Made by a program: the position numbers and the translations under genes. The notes under the pieces are model-generated. The model was not told the DNA's origin and made no database searches. It saw nothing but the letters and a program-made list of their open reading frames with translations. Shown here piece after piece: positions 10,067 through 21,891 of a stretch of 64,000 nucleotides of DNA. The stretch is from Hyphodiscus hymeniophilus (lineage: Eukaryota; Ascomycota; Leotiomycetes; Helotiales; Hyphodiscaceae): positions 2,418,001-2,482,000 of the forward strand of contig VNKQ01000004.1 in the NCBI GenBank assembly GCA_016508695.1, given 5' to 3'. The number at the start of each line of letters is the position of its first letter. The first letter of the stretch is position 1.

Positions 10067-12469
10067 TCAGTGTAAACGCTCCTTCATTAGCACCACAGTG
10101 GCCCATCCTTCACAACACGTATTACTCATTCCATGTGAGCACCATGGACACCTGACTGTCGTATTGATTACTCCACTTACGCCTAGATCGGGATCTCTAA
10201 CGACGTTATCAGGCTTCGACATGCATTCGTAGACCTTTGACGGCATATCATGGAAGTATCGGCAATTGCAACAGATGACGAACATTTTTGCTCTGGTGTC
10301 TGCTTCTGGACTGCTTGTGGTAGCGATGGAAAGCTTCAAATTTGAAGCAGAAGGAGGGAGGTTTTGGCGCTGATTGTGGAGATGTCGAGCTGAGTGAGCC
10401 TTGGCACCACTTGCCGGAATTGGGGAAGATACAAACATGGAAGATGAGCTGCCGGGAGGTGTTGGTAGTTGAGATATTCTGGGATGAGCTAGATGATTTT
10501 GTTTGAGGGCATACGGATCTTTTTCGAATATTCCTCTATCCTTAGCTTTAGCGGGGCGTCTAAGAGTCCGATGCCTGAGAGGTGGGAGGAAGCTTAGGTC
10601 ATGAATACCTGTAGATGAGGAGGAGTTCGTCGAAGTCAAGCAGACTTCGGTGGGTTGGGATCGCCTAGCGTTTGGACCTTTGCCGCGTTGCATCTTTTGA
10701 CCTGGAGTCGCTAAATTGTTTGAATGGGTTTCCGTGTCCGAATCGTTCGCAGCTTGGGAAGGGGTCTGGATTGGGTCTGATGCAGCTAGCATGCCTACAG
10801 TGCCATCTACATTCAGTAGTGAGTGAAACTCGTCGCTTGAATCGCTTGAGTGCAACGATTGACACTCTTGGCTATTCCGCCAGGCTGATATATCGTGTGC
10901 ATCCAGGTAAGCAGTCCCGGCAGAATCGTAAACTACTTTCTTTTGTGCTTGCAGAGGATTTGGTGACGCAAAATGAGTAGGCTGATTTCGAGATACAGTA
11001 TTGGTTGGATACAGTTGGACCTTCTCTGTATCTGAAGCTCCAGTGGAAGCTACTGGCTTGGACGACAACCCTGGAGATTTCGGATATCTCGAGAAAGCAC
11101 CTTTAGCGGCAGTCTTGAGGCCTTGCAGATGGTTGGGTACAGAGAACTTTCCACGAAATGAAAGATTTTCTTTCGAATTGCCAGCCGTACCTGGGGGAGT
11201 TGGCCGGCCATTGCGATCAAGGATTCCTTGATAAGTATCTTCGGGCTTTACAGTGTTCGACTTGGAGCTGTCTGCCGTTGTTGGTCGGGACATAGAAGTT
11301 CTGCTGCTCTTGGTAAACGACCAAGATCTTCCACGTGTATGCCTTGTAGATGTGCTTGAAGCTCCTGATGATAAGCGATACTCTTCTTGAGAAGAATCGC
11401 TGAACATGCCTGCGCTTGATTGCTTGATGCCGAGCAGAGAGATGAAACTTCCTCTACGTGAACGAGATTTCGTCTCTGCTAATTGAGCAGGCTCTCGGTA
11501 GCTGATCGGTGGTCTCTCGGAAGATGAGCTTGTCGATGGCTTTGAGGACCTGTCCAGTCCAACATTTACACTCTGTTGCTTAGAAGAATGGCTGTCCTGA
11601 TAACCACCAATCATGCCTCGCGAGACATCTGGCATTTGAGCAGTAGGCTCCAGTGGTAGGCGTCTCCCCTCAAGTTCTTTGCCCTTCTCTTTGATAGACG
11701 GTACACATGCTTCTGATCTCTGCATAGTGGCTTCGAGTACATTATTTTTGAGCCCAATTGAAGCTCCCCGGTCATCTTGTCTCCGGCCAGACGAGTCCCA
11801 AACAGACTCAGGGACCGCAAACTCTTCAACAAAGTTAGATCTGTGAGGTTTGATAATCGATGTCATTTCCTTCTCAGCCCTTTGATGAGCCATCGCTTGA
11901 GTGGCGCGCTGCAGTTTCAATCCGCCCATAAAGCCTTGATATGTTGGCATCTCGGCGTCCTCCACCGTTCGATCATTGGCAAACTTCTGTGGAACGGCTT
12001 CCCTAGACCCAACATCATTGCTTGTCCGGTCAGTTTCGAGACCACGCTGATCTTGTTCAACAACCGACATACGGGAGGGGGTGTGAGTTATAGGGGCCGA
12101 ATCGGAACGAAGCGTGGAAGCTGAGAGCCCAGACCGTCCTTTGCTTGTTGGAGGAGCTTTCGTCAGACGACCTGGCCGTCTCGTCTCCGTGACCTGCATA
12201 ACAGGCTTTTCTCTCTGCCGTCGGCGGATGTCTTTGGCATATTGCTTCTCCTTTCTTCGCTTTTTCGAGTCCTCCCATCCAGGAGATTTGCAGATTGACG
12301 ATCTATTCGACTGCTTCCTCAAGATGGACCCTCCAGGTGCCAATGCATCACCCATTGCTTCAGACCCTGATATATAGGAAGATTCGTTGTTGGATATCGG
12401 CGACACAGGGGATAAGTCGGATACAGTCATGGGTTGACTGAAATACTGTGGAGCGGCTTGGTTATTCAT
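10067..12469 (-). CDS. Large disordered fungal protein with C-terminal cysteine-rich module
   Basis: A single 800-codon frame from the ATG at 12469 (46 further in-frame codons upstream look like 5' untranslated sequence). Nearly the entire protein is Ser/Thr/Pro/Arg-rich and disordered, with scattered basic clusters such as KKRRKEKQYAKDIRRRQR, suggestive of nuclear or scaffold roles. The last 75 residues are different: FVICCNCRYFHDMPSKVYEC, then TTVRCPWCSHGMSNTCC and EGW, a CxxC/CPWCxH arrangement that looks like a zinc-binding fold. I know no characterised function for this architecture; it is typical of conserved hypothetical proteins in filamentous ascomycetes. The C-terminal module ends six residues after EGWATVV in KERLH. 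Confidence 0.8.
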   Translation of the reverse strand: MNNQAAPQYFSQPMTVSDLSPVSPISNNESSYISGSEAMGDALAPGGSILRKQSNRSSICKSPGWEDSKKRRKEKQYAKDIRRRQREKPVMQVTETRRPGRLTKAPPTSKGRSGLSASTLRSDSAPITHTPSRMSVVEQDQRGLETDRTSNDVGSREAVPQKFANDRTVEDAEMPTYQGFMGGLKLQRATQAMAHQRAEKEMTSIIKPHRSNFVEEFAVPESVWDSSGRRQDDRGASIGLKNNVLEATMQRSEACVPSIKEKGKELEGRRLPLEPTAQMPDVSRGMIGGYQDSHSSKQQSVNVGLDRSSKPSTSSSSERPPISYREPAQLAETKSRSRRGSFISLLGIKQSSAGMFSDSSQEEYRLSSGASSTSTRHTRGRSWSFTKSSRTSMSRPTTADSSKSNTVKPEDTYQGILDRNGRPTPPGTAGNSKENLSFRGKFSVPNHLQGLKTAAKGAFSRYPKSPGLSSKPVASTGASDTEKVQLYPTNTVSRNQPTHFASPNPLQAQKKVVYDSAGTAYLDAHDISAWRNSQECQSLHSSDSSDEFHSLLNVDGTVGMLAASDPIQTPSQAANDSDTETHSNNLATPGQKMQRGKGPNARRSQPTEVCLTSTNSSSSTGIHDLSFLPPLRHRTLRRPAKAKDRGIFEKDPYALKQNHLAHPRISQLPTPPGSSSSMFVSSPIPASGAKAHSARHLHNQRQNLPPSASNLKLSIATTSSPEADTRAKMFVICCNCRYFHDMPSKVYECMSKPDNVVRDPDLGVSGVINTTVRCPWCSHGMSNTCCEGWATVVLMKERLH

Positions 12470-13490
12470 GGTGTGCTTTATTGAATTTCGAGTAGGCGTT
12501 TTGCGTGTGATGGAAGGCTGCATTTGTGTTCTGCACATATTCGAGTTGCATGCGGAATAAGTCTTCGACTTCGTGATCTTAATCAACTGATCGATGCCAA
12601 CGTACAATACTCAACTTTCCCCATTTAACTAGTCAGCCAATATGTTGCTGCTGCAGGCGAAAGCATGCCCCTCAACGTCTCAGAGCCGGTGCCCTATATT
12701 GTAGCAGTAGTTACAACAATAGGAGCTGAGTGCAAAAGGCTGGAGTGATGCGATAATGAGCTCAAGTGTTGGTGTGACGACCGTCAGTGAAGGTGGATTC
12801 AAAAGTCCTGCAAACAGGAAGAGTATTGTAGTGTTTCGGCCTCTTGCAGCGGAGATACTTTCAATTTTATAGTAAAGATTGAGCCAATATGCTCGACTTA
12901 GCTGTGACGAAGTAATGAGATTGTACAGAGAACATGTGTCAAAATGATATGAAGGAAGTGAGATACAAGTACTTCCGTTTCGACACGCAATACCGAGTGG
13001 AATTTGCACCTTGCGGTAGCACTGCTTATCAGATCGACTTAGCGTCGTGTCACGGCATCTTCGTAAATTTAGATCATATTGTGATCAGGGCGAGTGCAGG
13101 TGAATGTCTTTTGATGGTTGGAGGATGTCTCGCGATGTTGATTAGGTTGATGTCGGCTTCCACTCAGCAAGGGCCGACCCGTGAGCAATGCGCTTTCTAT
13201 TTAGGCTTGGTCACAATGAGCAACGTTTGTGGAATTTTCTCCTCCACAAACACGTTTCCAATCCAAATACTTCTTGTACCTCATAAGTCAGACTCCACTT
13301 TTTTCTTTGTTCTTCGCAGGCTCGGTTTAAGTCTGAGAATGCGAGCAATTGCTGCTTTAACAGTGAACAAGCCTGAGTCGAGGGTGAGCATGCATGAGTA
13401 GAGCCAGAGCATGCCCTAAACCAGTCTGCGAATCCCAAAACCATGCCAAGTTCGACCAAATGGATTCTTGGCCTCGTTTTGATCGCCTAG
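12470..13490. other. Intergenic
   Basis: Contains the promoter of the large minus-strand gene near 12470-12700. Open frames such as 12934-13401 (plus) show no domain, no codon-bias signal I can see and no plausible splicing. Nothing else recognised. Confidence 0.4.
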
Positions 13491-13957
13491 TTAGAAGAAA
13501 CCGGGCGTGGAATCGAGAACGAGGTAATCATCGCTTTCCTTTGAGATGGCTGCTATAAAATCTTGGTGCGAGAGGTCCTTGTCGAGAAAATAGGCCCGAT
13601 CCGCTTCGTCCTTGAACTCGAGTATGTCTCCGTGCGACATGCCTCCCCGCGCCCAAAGGTCAGTCGCCGTTCAAATAACGTTTAGAGCGATCTCAAAGTG
13701 GGACTGGCGGCTCCACTTACCGCATGTGCCTTGGGGATATTGTTTACTCCTCCTTTGCCGGTCGTGATATACGGCTTGTGAGTCTGCAGATGGACACACG
13801 TATCCTTCAGATCGACAATTTGCTTCGACAGCTACTTCTTCATCAGCTCGTTCTTCACCAATCAACAACCCTAGGTGGAAAAACAGCGTACCTTCTGCAC
13901 CGTCTCAGGATATTGTGTCCTCTTGAATTTCAAGAACAAGATATGAACGATCGGCAT
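13491..13957 (-). CDS. Dabb (stress-responsive A/B barrel) protein, splicing of last exon problematic
   Basis: Exon 1 (13957-13892) encodes MPIVHILFLKFKRTQYPET, the typical Dabb opening strand. After a 60-base intron, exon 2 (13831-13721) gives SKQIVDLKDTC and THKPYITTGKGGVNNIPKA, also typical. The expected continuation is present at 13658-13491: GGMSHGDILEFKDEADRAY, FLDKDLSHQDF and the terminal VLDSTPGFF. However, exon 2 ends at a good donor (GTAAGT, 13720) and the continuation is preceded by GACTGAC, not AG. The canonical AG at 13644-13643 gives a frameshift; the AG at 13618-13617 keeps frame but deletes about 14 residues of the core. So the gene is either shortened, non-canonically spliced or inactive. 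Dabb proteins are small dimeric barrels of mostly unknown role. Confidence 0.6.
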
Positions 13958-15687
13958 CGTGGGCTCAGCAGCGGGGCCTGTCGAGGATCCGCGTAGACGG
14001 CTGTAGTGATCAAGAAGATGATGACAGCGACGAGGAAGTGAGCTCCGCGTTCGAAGGGCTCGACGCTAGACTTATTGGTCCGAGGAAGCATGCGCGGCAA
14101 TTCTCCTTCGGCGGGTGTCAAATTATCGTGCTCACATTGCCCAGGTAGGGGTGAGGTGAGGGTAAGTCGAGGGTGATGAGCGCCCGAATGAAAGCGGCGA
14201 GCTTCCTAGCCGACCTCAGGACAAAGAAAAAAAAAAGTTGTGTTCAACTACCATTTCTAAGCAAATATCTCTGCAGTCAGAGAAGAAACAGTGTGTGATA
14301 ATGAGTGAGCGGCGCGGAGCGTTTGCCCAGGTACAGGCCAGCGGTCACATCCATGAAGAGCCCAACCAGGAGCCTGGGTTAGAAAGTTCTTTACTGCTAC
14401 ATTGCTAGCGCGCAAAACTTCCCATGTTAATATTCATGAAGATGCCATCTGAAGTTCATCTGAGGAAAGGTGCTGGCTGTATGTTGTTGATCCTGAAGGT
14501 ATTGCTGAGGCGAGAGAAAACTATCCTTTCTTTGGTTCTGCATATCTTGCTATCAACAGAACTTGACAGAAGTAGCTTTGTCACAGTCTCCAATATACTT
14601 CAGAAAGCAAAGTACTCTGGCTGGAACTAAGTGTTGCTGTGACGCAAACAGACTCAAACGATGAAAGCTACAATGATCTCTATCATGTGGTGGGACAGGA
14701 ACTGGAATAAAGTGGTGTTTGCTTGAGAGGGTCTTAATTTTGGTTTCGTCTATGGTCTTGAATTAAGGGGGAATTCCTGTTGGTCTGGTTGGTCAAGGCT
14801 GTCCGCAAACTAAGTGCCTCAGGTCTAGGAGATCATGACCGATTTACACAGCTTGCACGTATTCCAGGAAAGAATTATACGCCATGCAAATCAGATGTGG
14901 ATGGATGCCAGGACCAAATGAATGCTCGGGAATGTGCTTTACGAACAAAGTAGTTTTGCGTATCTGGAGTCTAAACAGGTATGAAGAATTTCTTCTCCCT
15001 CACATGCGCGACCTCTTGAATACTTTCGATGATACCTGATCTTCAGACAGCGAATAGAAACTAGCCAAATACTCCTAATCCTCCCCTAGTCATGTTGCTT
15101 GCTCTGTTGGAAAATTAAAGGCATACCAATGGTGATGAAGTTCAAGGAAGCTGCTGGCACTTGTCGGATTGTCCTGGGTTTGGAGAAGCGAGCAATTCCT
15201 TTTCTATCCGCTACTTGTTGATTAGCGCTACTTGCTACTATCTGCTCGAAGCAAAGTGAAAGCCTTTCCTTGAAATTTTCCGAGTTCTTTATAACGTCAA
15301 GACTTCTCAACTTCGCAAGTATTTTGCAGTCCCGCAACAACTCTTTCTCAATTTCGCACAATAACTGCCCTGGCCAAAAAAAAAGCAAACAAACACAGTA
15401 AGCTTCCATTTCCCATCATCTGCCCCAGTGTTAGTTTGAATTGGGTTCAATATGAGCTGCCAGAGCTCTGCTTGCAGGCAGCGTTCAGATATCTCAAACC
15501 TCACATTATTGGGAGGGCGAGGTAGCTGTCGTCTTAGCTGTTCATATCCTCAATCTATTCCATCAACGTCTCGAAGACTTCTGACTAACAGCAATTCAGG
15601 TCGCAAGGAAGCTCTTAGTCCCCTTCACGCACTCAGCTTTCGACTCAGACAAATAATTCCACACCCATCCGAAACACTACCGCAAAC
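13958..15687. other. Intergenic, 1.7 kb without a recognisable gene
   Basis: Contains a poly-A run near 14224-14235 and several short frames without recognisable features. The last 200 bases, rich in pyrimidines, are presumably the promoter and 5' leader of the Myb-like gene. Confidence 0.4.
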
Positions 15688-16170
15688 ATGCCTAAAGCCG
15701 CCAAAGTACTGGGTGCCGCTGGTCTCAACCAAGACGAGATAATGCTCCTGTCGATCATCAAGCGTGCCGGCGTAAGTGGAATTAAATGGGATGATATCGC
15801 CACTGATGTCAACGATGGTCGAACCGGTAACGCCATCCGCCAAAAGTACCAGAAGATGAAAGTTGCCTCTGAGAAGGGAAAGGGTGGTAATTCTGCCGGT
15901 GCCTCCGAGGCTGCTAATGACGATGAGGATGATGGAGGTGCCGTCAAACCAGCTGCTACTAAGAAGAAGAGAGCTCCTGCAGCCAAGAAGGGAGGTAAGG
16001 GTGCTTCTGCTGGTGTTTCTAATGGAGCTGAGGACGGCCATGTTATTGCCAAGAGAAAGAGAGCTCCTGCCGCGAAGAAGAGAAAGATCGAGGTCGAGGA
16101 CGAAGAAGAGGACGAGGCTGATGAGAATGAGGCTGAGGGCGAGGATGAGGATGAGGATGAGGACGTTTAG
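15688..16170 (+). CDS. Small Myb/SANT-like nuclear protein with acidic tail
   Basis: A single-exon gene of 160 residues. The first 60 residues resemble one fungal Myb-like DNA-binding helix set (LNQDEIMLLSIIKRAGVSG, IKWDDIATDV, GNAIRQKYQKMK). The middle carries repeated basic AT-hook/linker-histone-like motifs (KKKRAPAAKKGGK, KRKRAPAAKKRK) and the C terminus is a run of Glu/Asp (about 30 residues). This combination of one compact DNA-binding domain, SPKK-like basic repeats and a polyacidic tail is common among small fungal chromatin-associated proteins. Target and function are unknown. The ATG is preceded by AAAC, a favourable fungal start context. Confidence 0.8.
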   Translation: MPKAAKVLGAAGLNQDEIMLLSIIKRAGVSGIKWDDIATDVNDGRTGNAIRQKYQKMKVASEKGKGGNSAGASEAANDDEDDGGAVKPAATKKKRAPAAKKGGKGASAGVSNGAEDGHVIAKRKRAPAAKKRKIEVEDEEEDEADENEAEGEDEDEDEDV

Positions 16171-17599
16171 CTCTTCTCTTCACTTTAGACACGGTCTGAG
16201 GATCATTCGGGGATCATAGGAAGTCAGGAACTTGGGGAATCTTTGTGGGGCACACTGTGCTTCACCTCGGGGTATCACATGAGCGCTTGTAACAGAGGAT
16301 ATCTTGCAGCGGAACGCGTGAATTTGAAATGAATGGACACAAAAGTCCCGCTACGAGATCTGTGACTTTTGGTGACGCCTTCCCTAGTATGACGTTGCTA
16401 TCCGCGATTGCGAATCATTCGGACGCCCTTCCTGTCGCGAGCTTCCAATATATCACCACTTTCGTCAAGTCATGCTCTATTTAAAGATTACCGCCCTCTG
16501 ACCATCGTCCATCACCTTTCTTCCCAGAAAAACTGTTATGAATTGGCATACATAATCTCGAAAGTTAATGCCGAAAGCTGCAGTTTACGGATTTCGTCAA
16601 TGCATACCCCAGCCTAAACCATACTTGCTTTTCGATGATTCAATCCACTGCTTGGGAGACATCTCTACCGTGTCTGCTGGGCTCACATGACACAGCTCAC
16701 AGGGACCATTTTGTCCGCAAACTCGCAATTTTCTCGTCGCGACATCCCACCGTGAAGTTCCAAGGCTCAGAAGCGCCACATGAAACTACTTAGGGCCTGA
16801 ATATCTTTTCAACCCCGAGAAAGTCCAGAAAACCAACCCGCCTACTCAACAAAGTAATGTAACAGGCGTGAGGAGCAGAGTATCCCATTCTATCATGTTG
16901 TGAGGCAAACGCGATTTGCCACAGTACCTGTTGTAAAATAGGATCTGGTAAGCGAAGCCCCTGAACCTGATTCCCAATTGGGCGAGACAGCATGTATTCA
17001 CGACTCAATGCTCATGTGGCTTAAGAGACATCCTTGTTGAGTGATCTACCTAGCACAACAGGTTGAATGATGGTTGAACTAATGACTTGAGCCAAGGAAA
17101 ACATTAAAAACATCAATCCCAGCACGCTGCACCACTCATTCACTGATTTGCCCACGAGCAACGTTATGAAGCGTGAACTCGTTACTAGTCCAGACCCTCG
17201 TCATTGGATAGCTACAAGCACGTATTTCTGCAGGTTGTCGCAGGAACGACATTATGACTCTCAGATACGAACGAAGCAAACTTGGAAGATTCAAGCAGGG
17301 AGAATACTGTTTTATTCCGGTCGAGCATCTTTCATATTACCTAGGTTGGGTATCAACGTGTCGCTTCATGCAAACGCGCAAGTGGTCAGGTCTCAAGATC
17401 AAGACCGCTGCCAGCATCGAATCACCCAAAGAACTGGGATGCTACCGCAAGAGCATACGTTGCAGGGCTCTTCTTCCCATTCTTCCCGACAGCCCTGAGC
17501 CCGAAAACAGCATTGTCCTTACTGATTGGCAATATTGTTGTGTTTTCCAACCCAACGTTCAACATGTGCGTCCACTTGTTAAGTCAGCATTGATCTCAA
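16171..17599. other. Intergenic, 1.4 kb
   Basis: Between two convergent genes. A 118-codon plus frame (17254-17610) runs into the 3' end of the peptidase gene but shows no recognisable domain. No repeats or RNA genes seen. Confidence 0.4.
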
Positions 17600-19170
17600 T
17601 TACTCGTTAAATTCACATACCTGCTGGCTAGACATCGGCCTCCAGACAATCTCGTAATATGCAAGCAACGGGTCGGCAGGCTCAGTATTCCAATATAGCT
17701 TGATGATGTTCTCCAAAAAGCTTGGCGGGGTCGACTCTGTCGTTGCCAAAAAGCCAATATTTGTGTCGTAGGTGAAGTTCGAAGGCGTAGCTGGCGCATT
17801 TGCAATACTCCATAAACTCAACAGGTTGACTTTACCTACTCTTGCCGTGTACTCAAAGTCAACATATTCAATCTCATCGCCATAGGTGACCCCGTCTTGA
17901 ACCCGAGGATCCTGGTGCTGGTGGAAGAAGTCTTCTTGCGGCTCGGTGAATCTGACGGCAGGGAATCCAGCGTTGAGGAAAGATTCGTGGTCACCGCCAC
18001 GGAAGAATCGATCAGGTTTGTAGATGAGTGCGACTTCCATTCCGGTCACAGATGCTGCGCCAGCATTTACTTCTTGGACGTAGCGTCCGAGGTGCCGAGC
18101 AGGCGTGTCGTCCTGATAGCCGGTGGAGATGAATTCCGCAACCACATCTGCTGGTAGAGTCAAATAATCTGTACCAGCACCGAAGATTCGGATAGTGTGT
18201 TGGTTCAAAGTGTCAAATGGGGCGTTACTGCCGCTTCCAACGATATCGTCATTGAAGTTTGCCTGCACATTCACAGAAGCATTTTTGACTGGAAAAAAAT
18301 CAGACAAAACACGTCAATCTGCCAATTTTAACTTACGAGTCTGAGCAAGAAAGTTACTGCCGAACAAATCCTGTTCCTCTCCAGCTACAGTTGCGATGAT
18401 GATGGTCGTGGGCGGGGCAGTTTTCGCAACCACTGGCGCGAGAATTCGTATCATCTCCAATGCAATGGCAACAGCACTCGCATTATCATCTGCGCCAGGA
18501 GCGTAGCCAGTATAATCACTCAGGTTGAGTCTCCTGGAATCATAATGGCCCGTGTAGACATAGGTGCGATTCGGATCAACAGAACCCTTGATCTCGACTT
18601 GAACGTTACAAATCTCAACAGCAAAGAAGATGTCATCGGCTGGTATAGCTGGTTGTAGATAGCATGGCATGGAGGCAGTCATTCGACCATTGGATGGCTT
18701 TATCAACTCGGTCATCTCTTTTAGTAACCAATTTCGTGCTGCTCCGATTCCTGTGGTGGGACTTTTTGTATCAGAAGCGGTGTGTCGCGTGTGAAAGTTC
18801 ACCAATGTCTGAATGTAATTTTGGATGCGCTTTGGATCCATCTGGTTTAGAAGCGAGAGCGTTTGAGGATCTGTCGACTGAGGCACGAGAGGTGTTCCCA
18901 CACTCGAAGGAGGCCAATTTCCAGCACCCCAGTTTGCGAATCCATTGAGACCTACAAAGATGTCAGTAATTACATCTCGGGGAAAATTTTGAGGATGACT
19001 TCATGAGAAATGTTCCAGGAGCTACTACTCCCGAGTCAAGCCTCGGAAGGAAGATTTGAGCTGTAACAATACCTACCGAAAGTAAGAGGTTGCTCGAATG
19101 ATTGGCTTGCTTGAGCATGAATCCCACTTATTGCAGTGAGAAGCAAGGCAAGATCTTTAATTATCGCCAT
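17600..19170 (-). CDS. Secreted M28-family aminopeptidase
   Basis: Three exons (19170-19077, 18951-18337, 18288-17600) give 465 residues. Exon 1 encodes a signal peptide, MAIIKDLALLLTAISGIHA. The M28 zinc-peptidase motifs are in order: YTGHYDSR with the zinc-binding His and Asp, GADDNASAVA with the bridging Asp, VAGEEQDLFGS with the catalytic Glu pair, a later Asp in the segment GTDYLTLP, and FHQHQDP with the final zinc His. M28 enzymes release N-terminal residues from peptides using two zinc ions; fungal secreted members contribute to extracellular protein digestion. Length and motif spacing match leucine-aminopeptidase-like members. All three exons join in frame with good GT-AG sites. Confidence 0.92.
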
Positions 19171-21891
19171 TCTGATGTCTGGAGCAAAGAAGTCGCAGAG
19201 AGGAAAAATCGTTGCTTTGCTGAGACTTCTCCCACTCTCGGGAAATCAATGCATCCTCGCTTCCTTATATGTCAATTTCAAAGCTTTCAATGATTTCATT
19301 CCCAGGAAGCATGAAGCTACCCTGGAGCTTACTTAAATCAGAAGCTTGATAGGAAGTAAGCTCCCGGGGTTCAAGCCCCTGGACCTCGCCTAATGCGGAA
19401 GGTATTTAAGCGATTTGAATATCAGAGATAGGCAAATGCGGGGAGATGCATAATAACGTCGTAATTCACCGGGTTTGTTAACTGGGGTCAAGATGGTGAC
19501 ATGCTAAAAGCCTTTTTTACAATAATAGGATCTTTGTCACTGATCTATGTCATCGATTGCGAGCTGTTTGTAGGATAGATGACCAATACTATTCTCAAAG
19601 CCAGTGGCACATAACTGTACTTGTCCTTAGGCGAGTCAAATATCAACATCATAGCAGAATCTATTTAATCAACTTACAAGCTGTTCGGTCTCTTGGAACC
19701 GGTCATTGTTTTTACTTGTTTGAGAATGATCTCCGAATGATCTCATAAAGGTAAGTAGTCATTTAAATCGTTAGAAAACCAATAACTTCTTCCTTATTCT
19801 GCTATGCGGTGCACCTTACTTGAACGACGCTTGACGAATTCAGCCTGATCCCTTCGCCGAGGATATTCAAGGTCCTTCGTGACTTATGGCCCGAGAATTT
19901 GGGAGAAAATATATGGTACGACGTGCGAAGAGATGGAGATATTCGAGGACGAACTCCACCGGCTTGGTCGGTCGCACAGTGGTAACCCTTCAGAATCCGA
20001 ATGTAGATGTTGGGCACGTGGGACAGGCGTGCAGTCTGATTGGGCGTGATGAACAAGGCCCCCTTTCCATCTTACCACTGATAATCCCTAGCAAATCCAG
20101 CGGAATCCAGCCCAGTGGGTTCACCCACTGCTGCAAACCGCTTGGCACGTGACGCAATCTGTTCAACCCAGTGCAGATCATCCTCAGTCATCTTCTCGCC
20201 GGCACAACTTTTGCTCGTGCCTCTAAAGTTAAACACTATACTGAGACACACTTTTGGAACACCTCCGATTTTATGTTTGCTTTTTTTCATGCTCAGCTTC
20301 TGCTCAGACTTTGCTTGCATATCTTTCAGACCCACTCGCTACCATTATATACGTTGTTTAATAAGACAAGTTATTGAAACACAAAGGGATTTACATGTAG
20401 GTACTACTTTTGTGCTAAGAAGTTCCACTTCTTGTGGATTGCGACAGTTTGTCCAACGACGAGCTGGATTGTGCGTTTTAACTCGGCTTTTGTCACTCGC
20501 AAGAAGACAGTAGAGAGATGCTTGTCCAAAAGATAGCTGCCGGCCAAAACTCGGGTGGTATTAAGCTCAAGTTGGGAGCTGGAAACAAGGTTGTATATGA
20601 AGAAAGGGAGACTTTGACTGCGTTACTATGTGTAACCAGATCTATTTGATTCTCGACAAGTTGACTACTGGAGAGGTTTGAGGGGTTCCCTGAAATATGC
20701 AACAGTCCCAAACCAACTTTTGGTACAAGATTTGCCTTGTCAATAGAGTCTCACCCCGGGCCGGATCCTCTCTATAGCCCGCAAATCCTACCCCGCTTAT
20801 TCGCTCCTTTTCCCTAGATGAGGAAATGGTGGCTAGGAACTGGTGGCTCTGGAAATGCTTACCAGGAGGATACAGAAAACGGAAGCTCTACTTGACGACT
20901 GAGAGACTCTGGAAAATTGTATTACGAAGCAAAAAGGGCCATTGAATTCTGCTGTTTGGAGCCTTCACAGGAGATGATCAATTGGACTTTTGGAACGCTA
21001 TGCACAAGATTTTTCAATGAGAGATGGGCGTGTGCTACTTAATGTCCAGTGTAGGTGTCCTTTCTGCAGCCTTTTAGTGTGATGCAAGTAGCCAATGCTC
21101 GTGTACCTCGTGCATGGTCTGGTTTATCTTGCATGCCGCTGAAGAACCACCTGAACTTGTTAGACTTTGCTATTCTTGGCGGGCCTTCCCGGCTTTGTGT
21201 GGTGGCTCCAAAATTGCTGATGAATTGGATCGAGAACATTTTATCTTTGTGATCGAGTACGGAAGAACCACAAGTCTTGCCCAGTGCCCACAAGCGTATA
21301 AGATAAAAAGGGACAGAGAAAGACCCAGCGTCTGGGCGACGACCCTACACATATTGCAAGGAAACGGGGCGCTTCCCGAGATACACCAAATTGTCTCCAT
21401 GACAGGAATCCACAGGATGTATAGGCACGATATTCTTCCTTAAGGTTTAAACGATCTTCTAAATGCTCAGAAGTAGAAAAGTGCGGTGTTGGACGAGCGT
21501 AAATGTGTAAGCTTGGGAGGTGCCATACTCTCAGAGGCGTTGAAGCACGTCTTCGCAGCGTGTGTAAATAAATATATTCGGAGCCCCCTGCGCACATGTA
21601 AAAAATTTTCAAGTTCTTGCCAACTTTAACAGATTGGAAAAGATGTTGATCTTTAGAGAAAAAGGATACACTCAATGGTAACCTAGTTCTAATGAGGTCG
21701 TTTGGCCTCTAAGAGCGCGGGCAAAATCGGTCACCTAATCGGGACACTCCAGGTACCCCAATAAGGCCTCGGACAGCTTACGTAAGTTCCACGACGCGCA
21801 GCAAAGCTATCAATAGCATTCTCGACTTCCATAACAAGGCTTCAGCACTACAATGTATACCTGATTAAATTATTAAACAAAAAGAACTCAG
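19171..21891. other. Intergenic, 2.7 kb without a convincing gene
   Basis: Includes the M28 promoter. Frames of 60-144 codons occur on both strands (for example 21675-21241 minus, 20115-20513 plus) but none shows a domain, signal peptide or splice-consistent extension. A tRNA-like T-arm at 19365-19381 lacks the rest of a tRNA. The region may contain eroded mobile-element sequence, but I cannot identify any. Confidence 0.35.

Noticed and set aside
9888..10106. 72-codon hydrophobic minus frame at the 3' end of the large disordered gene
   Set aside because: Would require abandoning the clear stop after the Cys-rich module, and no donor/acceptor pair joins it in frame.
17254..17610. 118-codon plus frame overlapping the aminopeptidase 3' end
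   Set aside because: No recognisable motif; likely chance frame in an untranslated region.
19365..19381. tRNA-like T-arm (5-bp stem, TTCAAGC loop)
   Set aside because: No matching 5' acceptor strand, D-arm or anticodon arm at the right distances.
21241..21675. 144-codon minus frame
   Set aside because: No domain, no splice-compatible extension and Cys/Tyr/Phe-scattered composition like random sequence.
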